Shown here piece by piece: positions 1 to 11,892 of a stretch of 64,000 nt of DNA. Source of the DNA: Deroplatys truncata (Eukaryota; Arthropoda; Insecta; Mantodea; Mantidae). The position numbers and the translations under genes are program-made. A model generated the notes under the pieces. That model saw nothing but the letters and a program-made list of their open reading frames with translations. It was not told the origin of the DNA and did no database searches. How positions within the stretch are numbered: position 1 is the first letter of the stretch; every line of letters starts with the position of its first letter. The stretch lies in contig CM060978.1 of NCBI GenBank assembly GCA_030765065.1, forward strand, positions 57,502,421 to 57,566,420. Direction: 5' to 3'.

Positions 1-1950
1 TTCCAGACCACAGGAAGTGTATAGGCTAAGAAATCTAAAAGACGGCGTTCGGTTCTTACCGAAGAAACATTAGACGACATCGGTCATCGTTTGTAAAATC
101 CCCCCCCCAAATTTTATGATGGATAGTTTCCTAAAGAGGTGCCAAAAATGTATGGACAACGACGGTGGCCAGTTTCAGCATCTCCTTTCATAAAGTTGGC
201 AAGTAAAATCTTTAAAAGTAGTTTTTAAAGTGTTGTATGGTTTCATCCGCGCCCTTCTATGATAGCGGCAGACGGCAAACGAGCGCCGAGGACGCGGACA
301 GGAAAAACACCGCGCAAGTGGTTCGGAGTCTTTTAGCTCAAACTGTAGTTTAGGTTTAAGTTCAGTACGTTTGCAGTCACGTAGACAGAAATTCTGTAAA
401 AGAGAAAGGCAAATGAATTTCTTAGGTTCGGAAAGGTAAGATATGTATACTTTAATATTGGACTGCTTGGATAGAAACGTAGGGAGAAGTAGCGATAGGT
501 ACTTGATTTAACCAAAGGGCGTGCATTCTAAATCAGACATACTCTCCCTTGATACTTATTCAGTTAATTATGTGACTTACTCGTGTTTTGTTTTAAATGC
601 TTAATAACGTCTTGTGTTAGAAAGATTTACCGGCTATTGCGATGGATCTTTCCGAGTAGCATTTTAACGATTCACGGCAACTTACGCATTCAGTTACTTA
701 AAACCGAAAAATTGATACTGCAGAAGTTAGCGGGTATAACATCTCAATTGTTATACTTTTAAGTGTTACGATTCATAATCAGTTTCATTCTTTATCTTCA
801 AACTGTCAGCAACTGGCATCAATTTCTCAAGTATTAGATCACATAAAATTTTTCAGTCAATTTAAACTGGTGAAATTCTTTCACACCCACCCCTACGTAC
901 TCTGAGAGAAAGAGCTCGTAGCCAACCACTGTAGCAACCGGCAGCAGAATCAACAGCAGATATTGAAGACGACGTAAAAGGCTGACACCGCGAATCCATC
1001 TGCTGTCATCAAAGTATATCACCGAGCATTTTCAAAATCATCTCTCATACCATACACCCTTTAATTAGAAAATGCATCGTTAATTTCTAATTCAAATTTC
1101 TATATTTATAAAAAATGCACGTTACATTTGCATGAGTTTTCTGCAAATATCCTGTGAAGTCCTCTTCATGCTTAATTACTTTTGCATTACTGGTAAATCG
1201 TAAGGTATACAAAATCCTACTACACAAAAACTACAGGTCTCAGTGAAGCACACAATTTATGTCAAATACACTTTTTGTGGTGTTAAGAATTTTCACTATA
1301 TTTTTTGTTACTAGTGCGTATTGTGACTTTGTCCGGTTTTAATTTCAGTCACCCCTCACTGTTTCGTTTTCGTATAGTTCAGCTTCTCTGGGAGTTCACT
1401 TCGTTCAGATTATCACTTCACTAAGGTGAACTAGTTCAGTTCTACGTCATTTCATTCCTTCGTGATGTAGATTCTTCAGGCCGGACGGTTCACTTCATTC
1501 GGGAGTCGAACACGAGACCTCCACAATCCATCGCTCCGCAGTAGTGCTTGCTGCAAGCCACAACAGTACCACAAGGTTTTCGAAAGTTCTACAACGATTT
1601 TGACACTTTCTGGAGGAGGGGGCGAGAAAAAGCTTCCAGAAGGTACTAGTTGTCTGCTGTGTCCGGTGTTTACTCTGGTGAGCGGCACTTATCTTGTTTA
1701 CAACGACCGCCCGGTGCCAACCTCCCGATAACATTAGGCCATAGCCTCTGCGTCAAAGTATTAATTTACAAATTCTTAATCTTTCAAGTGGCATGTCGCC
1801 TTTCGTATTCTTCTTGTGGCCATGCAAAGAGCATGTGATCTCAAAGCCATCCATCACATAGCGATCTGCTTTTTAAAAATCTGACTTTAGCCTTAGTCTA
1901 AAGTATCGTTCTTATACCTACAACGGAATGTGTAAAGATAGTTTATCCTT
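1..1950. other. AT-rich sequence, no gene recognised
   Basis: Only short, low-complexity open frames occur here, none with a recognisable domain. A poly-C tract lies near 100-108. The stretch at about 1375-1480 is rich in imperfect TTCACTTC/GTTCA motifs but forms no clear array. I see no RNA gene or transposon end. Confidence 0.5.
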
Positions 1951-2150
1951 AATAAGGGTCCGCCTCTGTGGTTCAAGATGTCCCAGTTCGAACCTCAATT
2001 AGGGCAATTATCTAGATAAGATTTTTTTCCGAACAATCCTGAAAAGGCGAAACCGGGTAACTTTCAGCGCTATGGGCTACGGGCTCATCTGAGCATAATT
2101 TCACCCATTTCATTCATCTCCGATATGACCTAACCGGTTAAAGGTCGCTA
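1950..2150 (+). repeat. possible tRNA-derived SINE fragment
   Basis: The segment contains a box-B-like motif (CAGTTCGAACCTC near 1984) preceded by a weak box-A-like stretch, then a tail ending in CATTCATCTCCGATATGACC. This resembles the layout of insect tRNA-derived SINEs. No target duplication was found, so the call is weak. Confidence 0.3.
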
Positions 2151-2161
2151 AACTAAAAAAA

Positions 2162-3172
2162 AATTCTGTGTTTTATTCACCTAATATTTTCTACTCTTCG
2201 TCGTTTATTAGTGGGTATACAAAATTCCTACGAAAGCTTGTTTTTCTATCTACCGCATTTTAATTTAAATAAACCTTTACAAAAAAAGCTACATTACACA
2301 CTTCGTTATCAGCGATAGTCAAATGTTTAAGAACTGGACGCTATCCTCAAGCCTTAAAATTCCAGACTTTTTCCATGCAATCGAGAGAAAAAATTGAATT
2401 TTGACAGGACTGATAAATAAATTTATTGAACTTTTATTTCTGAACGCTCTTTGATTACTATGTTTCTTAGCGTCCCATTATATACTGGGCGTGAAACGCA
2501 GGAAATCTAGCTCAGAGGCCTCTTTGTAAGACTTGAGGTTCTTTTGCGTGCCGTAAATCTACGAATCTGGACCACCGTTTTACTTCCCTTCCGAAGGAAA
2601 CCATGTTAAGGGTTTTTACCCCCGAAAAGAATTCATTGCCTCACAACCGGGTTTAAACCCGCAGCCTCAGGAACTAGGCTACCATAATACCCCTAGACCA
2701 CGGATGACGACGACAGGAGTTGAAGAGGATGACCAACAAGTGAACAATTCGAACATTCAGTAACGGATAATTCAGGAATAGCTTATAGCACAAAAAACCT
2801 TATTGGAAGTAAATTGTGTGATTTAAGGAGATCTACATTTTTTGTGTAGTATGTTTTCGTCTGTCTCTTAACGTTTACCAGTTATAGAAGATTATACAAA
2901 TTTGCTTGCGAATGAAAAAGACATACATATCGTTAAATGCATCGTTTAGAAAAAAATGTTTCCTTGTAAAGAGTAGTTTGGGGTAAGGAAATTTTCTTGA
3001 AAATCTGCGTATTGCATCTTTGGGGGATGCTACACACAAACAAGCGCGCGCAGGCGTATCTTTTGCTAAAATGCTTCCCTTTTTGTACTCAGGTGTCTGA
3101 AAACATGTATTTCCGCTGAGACCTCGTATCGAATTTTTGGGCAGAATATATAGGGAAAGTTAAAAAAGAAGG
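2162..3172 (+). repeat. REP-B copy 1, split by a SINE-like insertion
   Basis: The sequence follows the same order of blocks as the other REP-B copies: a start ending in TTTTCTACTC, then AGCGATAGTCAAATGTTT, GAGATCTACATTTTTTGTGTAG, the AAATGCTTCCC block and a GAATTTTTGGGCAGAATAT end. A SINE-like insertion (about 2430-2720) interrupts it. The copy is diverged. The (CA)n site is reduced to ACACACAAACAAGCGCGCG near 3030. Confidence 0.65.
2430..2720 (-). repeat. tRNA-derived SINE-like repeat (SINE-1, copy a)
   Basis: This shares block-by-block similarity with 4955-5245: CGCTCTTTGATTACTATG, AGCGTCCCATT, CTCAGAGGCCTCTTT, CTTCCCTTCCGAAGGAA and a final box-B-like complement, GGGTTTAAACCC. The tRNA-like end reads on the minus strand. 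Two copies in one window, with the tRNA-like part at the same end, support a SINE. It sits inside REP-B copy 1. Confidence 0.55.
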
Positions 3173-3214
3173 TAGAAGAATAAGATTTTTAAGAATACTT
3201 TATAAATACAAGAC

Positions 3215-3292
3215 AAAACTACGTTTTTTGTTCTGGGAACCTCAAAACGTGTATTTCCGGCGAAATTTCGGTATCGAATATATTGGTGGACT
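3215..3292 (+). repeat. REP-B fragment
   Basis: Contains the CTCAAAACGTGTATTTCCGG and GAAATTTCGGTATCGAA blocks found near the end of every forward REP-B copy. It is cut off by the start of REP-A copy 1. Confidence 0.6.
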
Positions 3293-4260
3293 TGAGGCAG
3301 TATTTTTAACACTTAAATAATTTCAGTCTAGTTATATAAAATACAAATATAATAACAGCCCGCCTTAAAGCAATATGTGTATAAAATAATATATAAAAAG
3401 TGTATATTACAGTCATTGTATATGTTTATATTGTTGTGTACATGTAATAATGTTATGTGAATGTATTACGTAATTTAATAATGTAGGAGCTGTGAGAATA
3501 ATAGGTTAAAAGTTGCTAACAATGAGGCAACAATGAGGTAACCTTGAGGCAATAATGAATTTGAAAGTTTAACAATACTACTTGTAATTCTTGGAAAAAA
3601 ATAATGTAATTTTTGTGACAGTTTATAAAATAGCCAATCAACAACCAGAAAAAAGCTTTAGTTAAATGAAGGTATACTATTGTACTAGGATTAGCCAATC
3701 AGAAACTTAAATGGAGCAAAATTTACAAATCCAGAAGTCAGTTGGTTGTAGACAGTGTTCCTAACCGGGCGCGAGATGCATCCTCGAGAAATTTAATACG
3801 TATTCAGTGTGAGATGAAAATATCTTTACGTGTTAAAAAGTGCATGTATTTAATAAAAAAAACAAATCTCACAGCTCTCTCTCTATATCAGTGAAGTGTT
3901 ATTTAAATCGTGTCAATCATTAATAAAAGATGTGAAGTAAAATTATAATCTGTGGAAGCCTACATTCTTCAGTTGCACCACTCTCTGCTAAGACATTCAT
4001 GTCTCTAAAAAAATATAAATACTGAGGCAGCCGAGGCAAACGTAAACATATAATATCTAAAGAACAGTCAAAATTACAAAGTTAATATATTTTTAGACAT
4101 TTTGGTGCAAAGGCCACCGGAAAGTACATTTGGGGCGAAGGCTACCGGAAACTTCTTACCATACGTGCGGTTGCAACTACTTCAAGTTCGGTTCCCCAAC
4201 ATTTGAACTACAATACAACTCTTACTTAAAATTGGCTGTCCGAACGTAGCAGCAACAAAC
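3293..4260 (+). repeat. REP-A copy 1 (LTR-like dispersed repeat)
   Basis: Starts TGAGGCAGTATTTTTAACAC and continues through the family landmarks: AACAGCCCGCCTTAAAGC, GTAGGAGCTGTGAGAATAA, two CCAAT boxes (AGCCAATCA at about 3633 and 3694), CTCACAGCTCTC, ATTAATAAAAG, CTACATTCTT and ACTGAGGCAGCCGAGGCA (about 4020-4039). A conserved block of about 200 bp follows, ending near TTGGCTGTCCGAACGTAGC. CCAAT boxes upstream of an AATAAA-type signal suggest a solo LTR, but no internal retroelement genes are attached. Confidence 0.75.
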
Positions 4261-4950
4261 AAAACTTCTTCAGAATACAATACTTTCTCTGCTTACTGTA
4301 GATAAGTAATAGAGAAACTAAAAATGTATGTTTGAAAAAAAACTCTGGTATTATAATTTTAAATATTACAGAAGTAAAACCTTTCCAGAGGAAAGCAGTT
4401 TTTTCATGGATCACGGGGAAAAAAGCGAGAATTTTTTTCGCATTTTAACAACTGCAGGTCAACTTTTAGTTGACGCAAGTTCAGTGTGCTACGGAAAGTT
4501 AACGTAACATTGAACAGTTTCGATTTTTCGCGCATTCTGGCCGCGGTTTACATAATGAGGCATCTATCTTTGTCGCACACAGGTCGGCGCCGCCAAAAAA
4601 AAAAGAGGAACGGTTGTGCAGTTGAATGAGTGCAAATTTCGATATTATCACGCATCATTGCCTCTCATTAGGACATCTGTTTCACTTTTATTTTGGGGAG
4701 GGAAGCGGGGTGTGCAAAATCTGTGTTTAAACATGCAATAATGTTTCATAAACCATTTAGCAGAGGCAGGTTTTGACTTGCTTTTGTTTGGAAATATTGT
4801 GCGAATGTTTGTGGATATGAGCTATTATATATTCCTTATGGAGACATAAAAATAAAAGGACCATACACTGTCATATTACAATTAAAAGTAATAGTACGCT
4901 TGTGGAAAACATTTGACTATTTTCGTAAGTCAGAGAAATGGCTACTATTT
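4261..4950. other. AT-rich spacer, nothing recognised
   Basis: No open frame with recognisable content, no clear repeat ends and no RNA gene. An A-rich run occurs at about 4596-4606. Confidence 0.4.
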
Positions 4951-4954
4951 TTTT

Positions 4955-5245
4955 TAATTTTATTTATGGACGCTCTTTAACTACTATGGTTCTTAGCGTC
5001 CCATTCTATATTGGGCATCAAAGACCGGTAATTTTGCTCAGAGGCCTCTTTATCAGGTTTGAGGTTCTTTTACATGCCGTAAATTTACGACACGGGACTA
5101 CCAGCTTTACTTCCTTTCCGAAGGAAGCCATGCTAAGAATTTTTGTACACGAAAAAATCCATCACCATCCGCCGAGTTTGAAACCGCGACCTCGGGAACT
5201 AGAGGCTAGCATGGTACCCACTACATCACGGAGGACGACAGAGAA
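4955..5245 (-). repeat. tRNA-derived SINE-like repeat (SINE-1, copy b)
   Basis: Second copy of the 2430-2720 repeat. It shares CGCTCTTTAACTACTATGG, AGCGTCCCATTCTATA, CTCAGAGGCCTCTTTATC and the terminal complement of a tRNA-like B box (GAGTTTGAAACCGCGACC), followed by GGACGACAG. A 125-codon plus-strand open frame (4938-5315) crosses it, but its sequence is just translated repeat and is not called as a gene. Confidence 0.55.
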
Positions 5246-5489
5246 ATGGATACGAACATGCAATACTAATATTTGTAACAGCCAAGTATTTATTATTTTC
5301 CTACTGTTTACCTAAGGTAGAAACATTTCATTTGATTCTAAAAGTCCCTTGAATTCAAAAACAACGGTCTGCGTATGTGTGTGTGTGTGCATGTTTGTAC
5401 TCTGTGAATAGCATAACTAAAACGCCTGATGTGACTTTCTCATTACTTTCTCTATCCATTCTTCTACAAACTCTTCTTATAGAGGGTTA

Positions 5490-5600
5490 TTACTTTCTCT
5501 AATACTTCCCTTCGAACCAAAAACTCGATATGGATATTTCATTGGAAATACATGTTTTGAGGTCTCCTGGGAAAAAAGAATTTTTATTTCCTCTGCCACA
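5490..5600 (-). repeat. REP-B fragment
   Basis: Minus-oriented start block (TTACTTTCTCTAATACTTCCC, AAAAACTCGATATGGATATTTCA, GGAAATACATGTTTTGAGG). It is truncated after about 100 bp, directly before the forward copy at 5636. Confidence 0.6.
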
Positions 5601-5635
5601 TAAACATTACATGGAAAAGGCACGGCATTCTATCT

Positions 5636-6452
5636 AAAAAATTCTGATGTGTTGCACTCAATAACCTTCTCTACTCTTGTGGAAACTATTTTTACAAACG
5701 CTTATTCTCCATCTACTTCATGTTAATATTATTGCTAATTTTCTTGTAGGCGCAAGGGGATTATGGTAGGGTTTAAGCGATAGTCAAATATTTTAAGAGC
5801 TGGTTGCTATGTGGAGCTTTCCATTCTATTTGCATATCCAGAACATAAAAGAGACATATCTAAGTATTGGAAAATTCAAACAAATAACAAGAAATATCTT
5901 GTAAATATATCACTCGACAAGAAAATGTATATGACAAATTGTGTATTTTAACGAGATCTACATTTTTATGTAGTAAGATAGTTTGTGTATCTCTTAAGGT
6001 TTACCAGTTATGCGTAATCATTCAGAATGAAGAGGTCGTTTGGGGACATTCCCAGAAAGTTCATCACATACATTTCATTTGCCATGAAAATATCTTAAAC
6101 ACATGATATTTTAATCAAAACCGTTGGAGCCATTTTTTCAGAAAATCAAAATTTTCGAAAATGTTTTATGTAAACGGTTGTCTGGTTTGGTAGATTTTCA
6201 TGAAATTTTCGTGTCGCAACTTTTGAAGATTCTAAACACAAATACCAAGTTTGGTATTTATCCGACCATTCGTTTTTCAGTTATGCTGTTCACAGACAGA
6301 CAACACAGAGACACACATGGACATGTTTCCAAAAATACTTTATTTTGATTCAGGCAGCTCAAAACATGTATTTTCGGTGAAAAGCCGGTATTGAATTTTT
6401 GGATGGAATACAATATTTCCCATACTTACTCTACGTAGTAGAGAAAGTCATA
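5636..6452 (+). repeat. REP-B copy 2, near full length
   Basis: Begins TTCTGATGTGTTGCACTCA with CTTCTCTACTC and ends CTACGTAGTAGAGAAAGT, giving the family's short inverted ends. Internal order: GCGATAGTCAAATATTTTAAGAG, GAGATCTACATTTTTATG, TTTACCAGTTATGC, AAAATCAAAATTTTCG, GTTCACAGACAGAC, GAATTTTTGGATGGAATA. The microsatellite site is short here (ACACAGAGACACACATGG near 6300). Confidence 0.75.
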
Positions 6453-6499
6453 CTTTTAAGGTTTTACGTAAATACAAGTTCTAAGGCCCCTGAATAAAA

Positions 6500-7110
6500 A
6501 ACGAGTTTTTACAAAACTGTGTGTTTTTGCGTACTTCTTTGTGTTCATAGATCAAAAGCAAATACTCAGTAATTATGTATTTTTCAAAGTTGTCACACAC
6601 CATTTTCTTTACATGGTAAAAAGTTTTACCTGATTTTTTTCAAAAATGGGTCCAGCAATTTTAATTATAATGCTGTATATTTTAGATATTTACATGGCAA
6701 ATAAAATTTAAATCTGGAATTTTGTGTGCATAGCCTCTGAAGATCTTTTCATTTGGATGAAATTTTATTTAATTTTGCATAATTGATAAACTATAAGAGG
6801 AGGATGAAAAGCTACTATAGAAAAACCACACAACTCTTTAAAACCAACAATTTATTTGAAATCACATTTTTATGGAATCATCCGTTTCTAAGATATCCAC
6901 TATTATTTGTATTAATATTTCAATACTTGTCATTTTTAAAGTGCTGTCAGCACAAAGTTGGAAACGGAAAGAATTAGTGATTTCAACATACCCACCATAT
7001 TTAAACACTCGACTATTCCTTTAACATAGTGCATGCCCCTTGCAACTACAACAAATGTGTAATTGAGTATTTATATAAACACTTATTCTGATTAACGAAC
7101 TAAATGCAGC
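6500..7110 (-). repeat. diverged REP-B copy
   Basis: Minus-oriented REP-B blocks remain visible (TTTACATGG, CAAAAATGG, ATATTTACATGGCAAATAAAAT, TAAACTATAAGAGG), with heavy divergence and loss of both ends. Confidence 0.5.
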
Positions 7111-7114
7111 AGAT

Positions 7115-8045
7115 CAGATGTTCACTTTCTCTACTACGTATATTAAGTAGGGGAAGTATTGTATTCCACCCAAAAATTCGATACCAATATTTATGTTTTG
7201 AGACCACCTGAATACAAAAAAAAGCATTTTTGGAAACATGTCCGTGATTGTAGCTGTGTGTGTATCTGTGAACAGCATAACTCACTCAGAAACGAACAGT
7301 TGGATAAACACCAAACTTGGTATTTAGGTTCAGTATCTTCCAGAGATGCAACACGAAGGTTTTCAAGAAAATCCCCCCACCCCAGATTACCCTTTACATG
7401 GAACATATTTTGAAAATTTTATTTTTCTCAAAAATGGCTCATATGATTTTGATTAAAATATCATATGTTTGAGATACTTTCATGACAAATAAAATGTATA
7501 TCTCGAATTTTCTGGGAATGTCTCCAAAAGTATTCTTCATTGTGAACGACTTTTGCACAACTGGTAAACCATAAGAGATAGACAAAATGTTACTAAACAA
7601 AAAAATGTAGATCGCGTTAAAATACACAATTTATGTCATATATCTTTTTTGTTGAGTGAACCATTTTCTAGATATTCTTTGTTATTCCCTTAAATTTTTC
7701 AATGCTTATTTTCTCAAATGGGAATTCGTTATTCATGTTTTTGTCTTGGATATGCAAAGAGTATTAATCTGTGGGAAAGGGAATGGTGCTGCACCTAGCA
7801 ACCAGCTATTAAGAGATATGTATGTACTTAAAGGCTACTGTATTTCTATATTGCCCTTGCAAATACAAAATAAGGGGCACATAGTAGGCCTTAAGGGATA
7901 GTCAAATATTTTCTCTTTTCATGTCAAAAGATCTTTTCTGCAAATGCTTATCTCCATTAATATGAAATAGATGGAGAATAAGAATTTGTAAAAATAGTTT
8001 GTACAAGAGTAGAGAAAGTCATGTGAGTGTAACACATCAGATTTT
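7115..8045 (-). repeat. REP-B copy 3, minus orientation
   Basis: Starts ACTTTCTCTACTACGTATATTAAG and ends GTAGAGAAAGTCATGTGAGTGTAACACATCAGA, so both inverted ends are present. The segment GAACAGCATAACTCACTCAGAAACGAAC with its TGTGTGTGTATCTGTG neighbour marks the microsatellite site. Confidence 0.75.
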
Positions 8046-8820
8046 TATTTTTTGTTCCATCACGAGACCTCTCTACAGTATTCTGTTTGCACAATTGCAT
8101 GCAAGTAAGTTTAATAACTTAATTTGTAACTATTGCTAAGTAAAAATATACCCCGAATACCATAACGTGGATAGAAGGATCATATTCGTATACGAATAAT
8201 GAATGTATAATACGTATAATATATAATATAATACATATAATGAATGTTGCAATACAGCTAATGATTTCAGCTAACGATTATAAGGCGCCGACCGAAAGAC
8301 TGGGGGTTAAAGAGTTGAGTACATTGCTTTCATTCACAATGTGGCCACCGTACGGCTACTCACACACCGGCCGCCACACCTCTGAGTACCGTCGAAACAG
8401 TTATAATACCCCCGCAACCGCCTCACATACTTATAGTTGCAGTTACAGTTAAAAAAACACATACCACATAAGACATGCTAGAAATGTTCTCTATTCGTAA
8501 ATTTCTGGTATTTTCTTGGAACAATTTTCAGTTACATTGGAGAGTTCAGTATCGAAAATTAAGCGAAATTCTCGCTTCATGATAATCAAAAACATGGTTT
8601 CTTGAACAAATTATAAGAGATTTAACGTGCCCACTGAATATATTTTGAAGGGCGCATTATTTTGTTGCTTACAATGTATGAGGATCGTGAGGGCCATAAT
8701 TCTCTACTAATTATCTTCAAAAATGCCCTGAATTAAGTTTAATGACTCATCAGCTATATGCGTAGTAGTACAGTCTTGTTGGAACAACCATGTCTGACAA
8801 TCGACGTCGGTCAGCTGTTT
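8046..8820. other. intergenic sequence, no gene recognised
   Basis: A run of AATATAATACATATAATG-type repeats lies at about 8200-8240. The 70-codon frame at 8240-8452 ends in a Thr/Ser/Tyr-rich tail and has no recognisable domain. Nothing else is supported. Confidence 0.4.
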
Positions 8821-9447
8821 AAAATATCTAATGTGTTACACTCATATGACTTTCTCTACTCTTGTACAAACTATTTTTACAAACGCTTATTCTCCATATG
8901 CTTCATGTTAATCGAGATATCGAGATGTTAATCTTATTGCTAATTTTCTTCTAGATACAAGGGGAATTGCTAGGCTTTAAGCTATGTTTTTACCAGTTAT
9001 GCAAAAGTCGTTCACAATGAAGAACACTTTTGGAGACATTCCCAGAAAATTCGAGATATACATTTCATTTGTCATGAAAATACTTAAACATATGATATTT
9101 TAATCAAAATCGTTAGAGCCATTTTTGAGAAAATTAAACTTTTTTAAACATGTTTCATGTAAAGGGTATTCTGGGGTGGGGGATTTTCTTGAAAACCTTC
9201 GTGCCGCATCTCTGGAAAATACTGAACCTAAATACCAAGTTTGGTGTTTATCCGACTGTTCGTTTCTGAGTTATGCTGTTCACAGACAGACACACAGACA
9301 CACACACACAGACATGTTTCCAAAAATGCTGCTTTTTTGGTTCAGGGGGTCTCAAAGCATGTATTTACGGTGAAATCTCGGTATAGAATTTTTGGATGGA
9401 GTACAATACTTCCTCTACTTACTATACGTAGTAGAGAAGGTAAAAAT
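8821..9447 (+). repeat. REP-B copy 4, internally shortened
   Basis: Starts AAAATATCTAATGTGTTACACTC and ends CGTAGTAGAGAAGGT. Compared with 5636-6452 the central 200 bp between the GCTAGGCTTTAAGC block and TTTTTACCAGTTATGC is missing. The microsatellite site reads CACACAGACACACACACACAGAC at about 9290. Confidence 0.75.
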
Positions 9448-10940
9448 GGTGTAAGATATGCCTGTACCTTTCTGCATTTATAGTTTGTACAGAAAATATA
9501 GGTCTTTTTATTCCGTATGCATTTACTGCACACAGATTTTCGAGCCATCCAAGGAAGTTCACGTGTGTATAATCGGGTTTCTTCGTACTCTAGTATTCGT
9601 TATTTTACGAAGAAACATATCCATATAAATGGAACCATGCTTGTTAAGGAAGAATAGTACGTGAGGGTCAATTACTCTTATCATTTCGCATCATTTCGCA
9701 AAATCAATTAGAAATTTACCTATCTCTGATGATCACATGAAAAATAAGGTCTATGCAATAAACCCCATATATTGTAAGCACTAAAAGAAAGCATCAGGCG
9801 AAAAATTTCATTCGGTTTTGGATATTGAAATCTTGAGCATGAATGACAGGAAATGCCAAAAATGTGTGGATAGAGGGTATTTATGACATCTCATATGATA
9901 AGGTGTGCATAACAGTATTGTAATTGTAACTGTGACACAGTTGCAGGGATATCTTTCGGCGGGAGTCGGAGCTGCAGCGGTTGCGCGCGAGAAGCCGGTG
10001 GCGGCTATAATGTGAAGGAAAGGCACTCTACTATAACAAATTAGGACATCAGTTGCTACAAAATACACTTTGTTTATCGCTTAGAAACTCAGCGTATCAC
10101 AACACGTTACACTTTAGCCACTGCTGACACACACACTCAGAACAGAAGACAACTGAACCGTCGAATCACAACTCACAACTGAACTGGTCTTGGCGCTATC
10201 CAATTTTAAATTCTTAACTCCCTAACTTAGTAATTTTAACTAACTAGCCGGCCGCTGGTCAGCCCCTTTATAAAGACCCCGCATACAAAACGGAACGTTC
10301 ACGAAGGGGAAGCTACTTGAACCTGTCTCAAGGAACCTTTAAGCAGAAATTGCCAATGAGTTTGTTGCGCGGTCATTGTTCTGAAGGGCCGGTTCTAAAC
10401 CCCTCCCAGGCCGATCAGGTAAATGGACCGGGATACGCTCATCCCGGAGGCCCGCAGGTAACTTCGCGCGCACGATTACAGTTCTCTCACCCAGCTTATA
10501 CACCAGAAGCGCTATCGAGGGATAGCGCTTGTACCACTGGACGCTGTTTGCTTATAGCATTTTGTGTACATACCAGAGGGAAAAGTTACCGTGAAAAGGG
10601 ACTATTGCTTAGGAGCTTGAAAATAGGAAATATTCATTCACAATGATTAGATCAGCTAGCTTTAACATTCGTTTAACAAATTACTACCTATGCTCAAATA
10701 CAATGTGATATTTTCTTTCGCTTTGTACACTTAATGCTGCCATATGAGTTTAAAGCTTTTGTAACAAAGTGACGATTACAATAAAGTTACATGAAATGCA
10801 AATATCAATTCTTCTCCCGTACCAGAATTTAGAAAGGCACCGAGAGTTAAAGGTTAAATTTCAAAGCTTACCGAATAAAGCGTAAAACATAATTTAGAAA
10901 AGGCCAAAACAGCTCTTGGTGAATTATGTCAAAAACCTCG
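9448..10940. other. intergenic sequence with GC-richer islands, no gene recognised
   Basis: GC-richer patches occur near 9955-10010 and 10250-10480. The 109-codon plus frame at 10317-10646 shows no domain. A palindromic motif, AGCGCTATCGAGGGATAGCGCT (about 10508-10529), is the only notable local structure. Confidence 0.4.
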
Positions 10941-11640
10941 CTGTCACAATGGCTAGTTCCGCCTCGGTCCCTGGCGAAAAAGCGACTGCTTGTCTCTGCC
11001 TACCCAGGAGATGCTGGAACCGTCGGAGAGCGTGAGGGCGCTAGCGTCAATGCGTGTCGCAAACCAGCCAATGATGAATGTCCATGATGCATTACGTAGT
11101 GAGGTGATGTATTACGTACTCATAGCGATATGTTGTTTAAAGTTTTGGATGTTGCTATCTCTGGTTATGCAAGATGTCATCACTCCGAAGCATTGTGACG
11201 TGCTGTTTGCATGAGCCATGACCATGGGGGAGGCGAAAAGGCACACGCTTCTGTTGTTGTTCCGGATTCTTCTTTCTCCCCGCCTTCCGAACATTCTTGT
11301 ACTCTTTAGAAACCTCCGAGCTATATAGGTGAGTGTGTTTTCGACGCTACAACAAGAAGTGCTGTTCTACGAGAGAGCTTATGAGAATTGTTGTGACGAA
11401 TAGCGAGTGCTGCTACTGCAAGATATTAGAGAGGTCTTGCGTTCAGTTCCCCAGAAAGTGAGGCGAAAGGAGGAAGAAGCTGCTCGGAGCGGATTTCATT
11501 TCGCCGCTACTACGCGAGAGCTAATTGAAGTGATAGTGAAAATTGACCTAAATTGCATTAGGAAGACACAGTGAAAACTGAGAAATTCACAATATATATG
11601 AAAGTGCAATGGCTAGGGAAAGTCGTGTCCTTATTCACAT
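10940..11640 (+). repeat. promoter-like segment related to 16600-17080
   Basis: Carries CTATATAGGTGAGTGTG (TATA-like, about 11321), followed by AGCGAGTGCTGCTACT and a purine-rich AGGCGAAAGGAGGAAGAAG stretch. The segment at 16600-17080 has the same succession: GGCTATATAAGCGTTCTT, AGCGAGTGCTACTGAAG, GAAGAAGAGG. The shared layout suggests diverged copies of one element, perhaps an LTR or 5' UTR. No coding sequence could be assigned. Confidence 0.35.
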
Positions 11641-11892
11641 TTGTTTACTTAAATAAGGTACAATTAAAAATAGTATAACGCGAAACATTTTCAGGAACTT
11701 TTACTCTTGAAATAATTTTACGTTTAAAATTTTAATTCTTAAAACTAGTAGTAAGAAAATGCTTTGAGGATATCTGATTAAGTTAAAATCCTCGAGTGAT
11801 ATCTATAAGACTATCTCAGAAATAAAATCAATAAAAATGATAACAGCTTTATAATAAAATACACACAATTAAGGTAATTGGCTTTATTTCTA

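Noticed and set aside
4938-5315. 125-codon plus-strand protein
   Set aside because: It coincides with a SINE-like repeat whose other copy (2430-2720) does not keep the frame.
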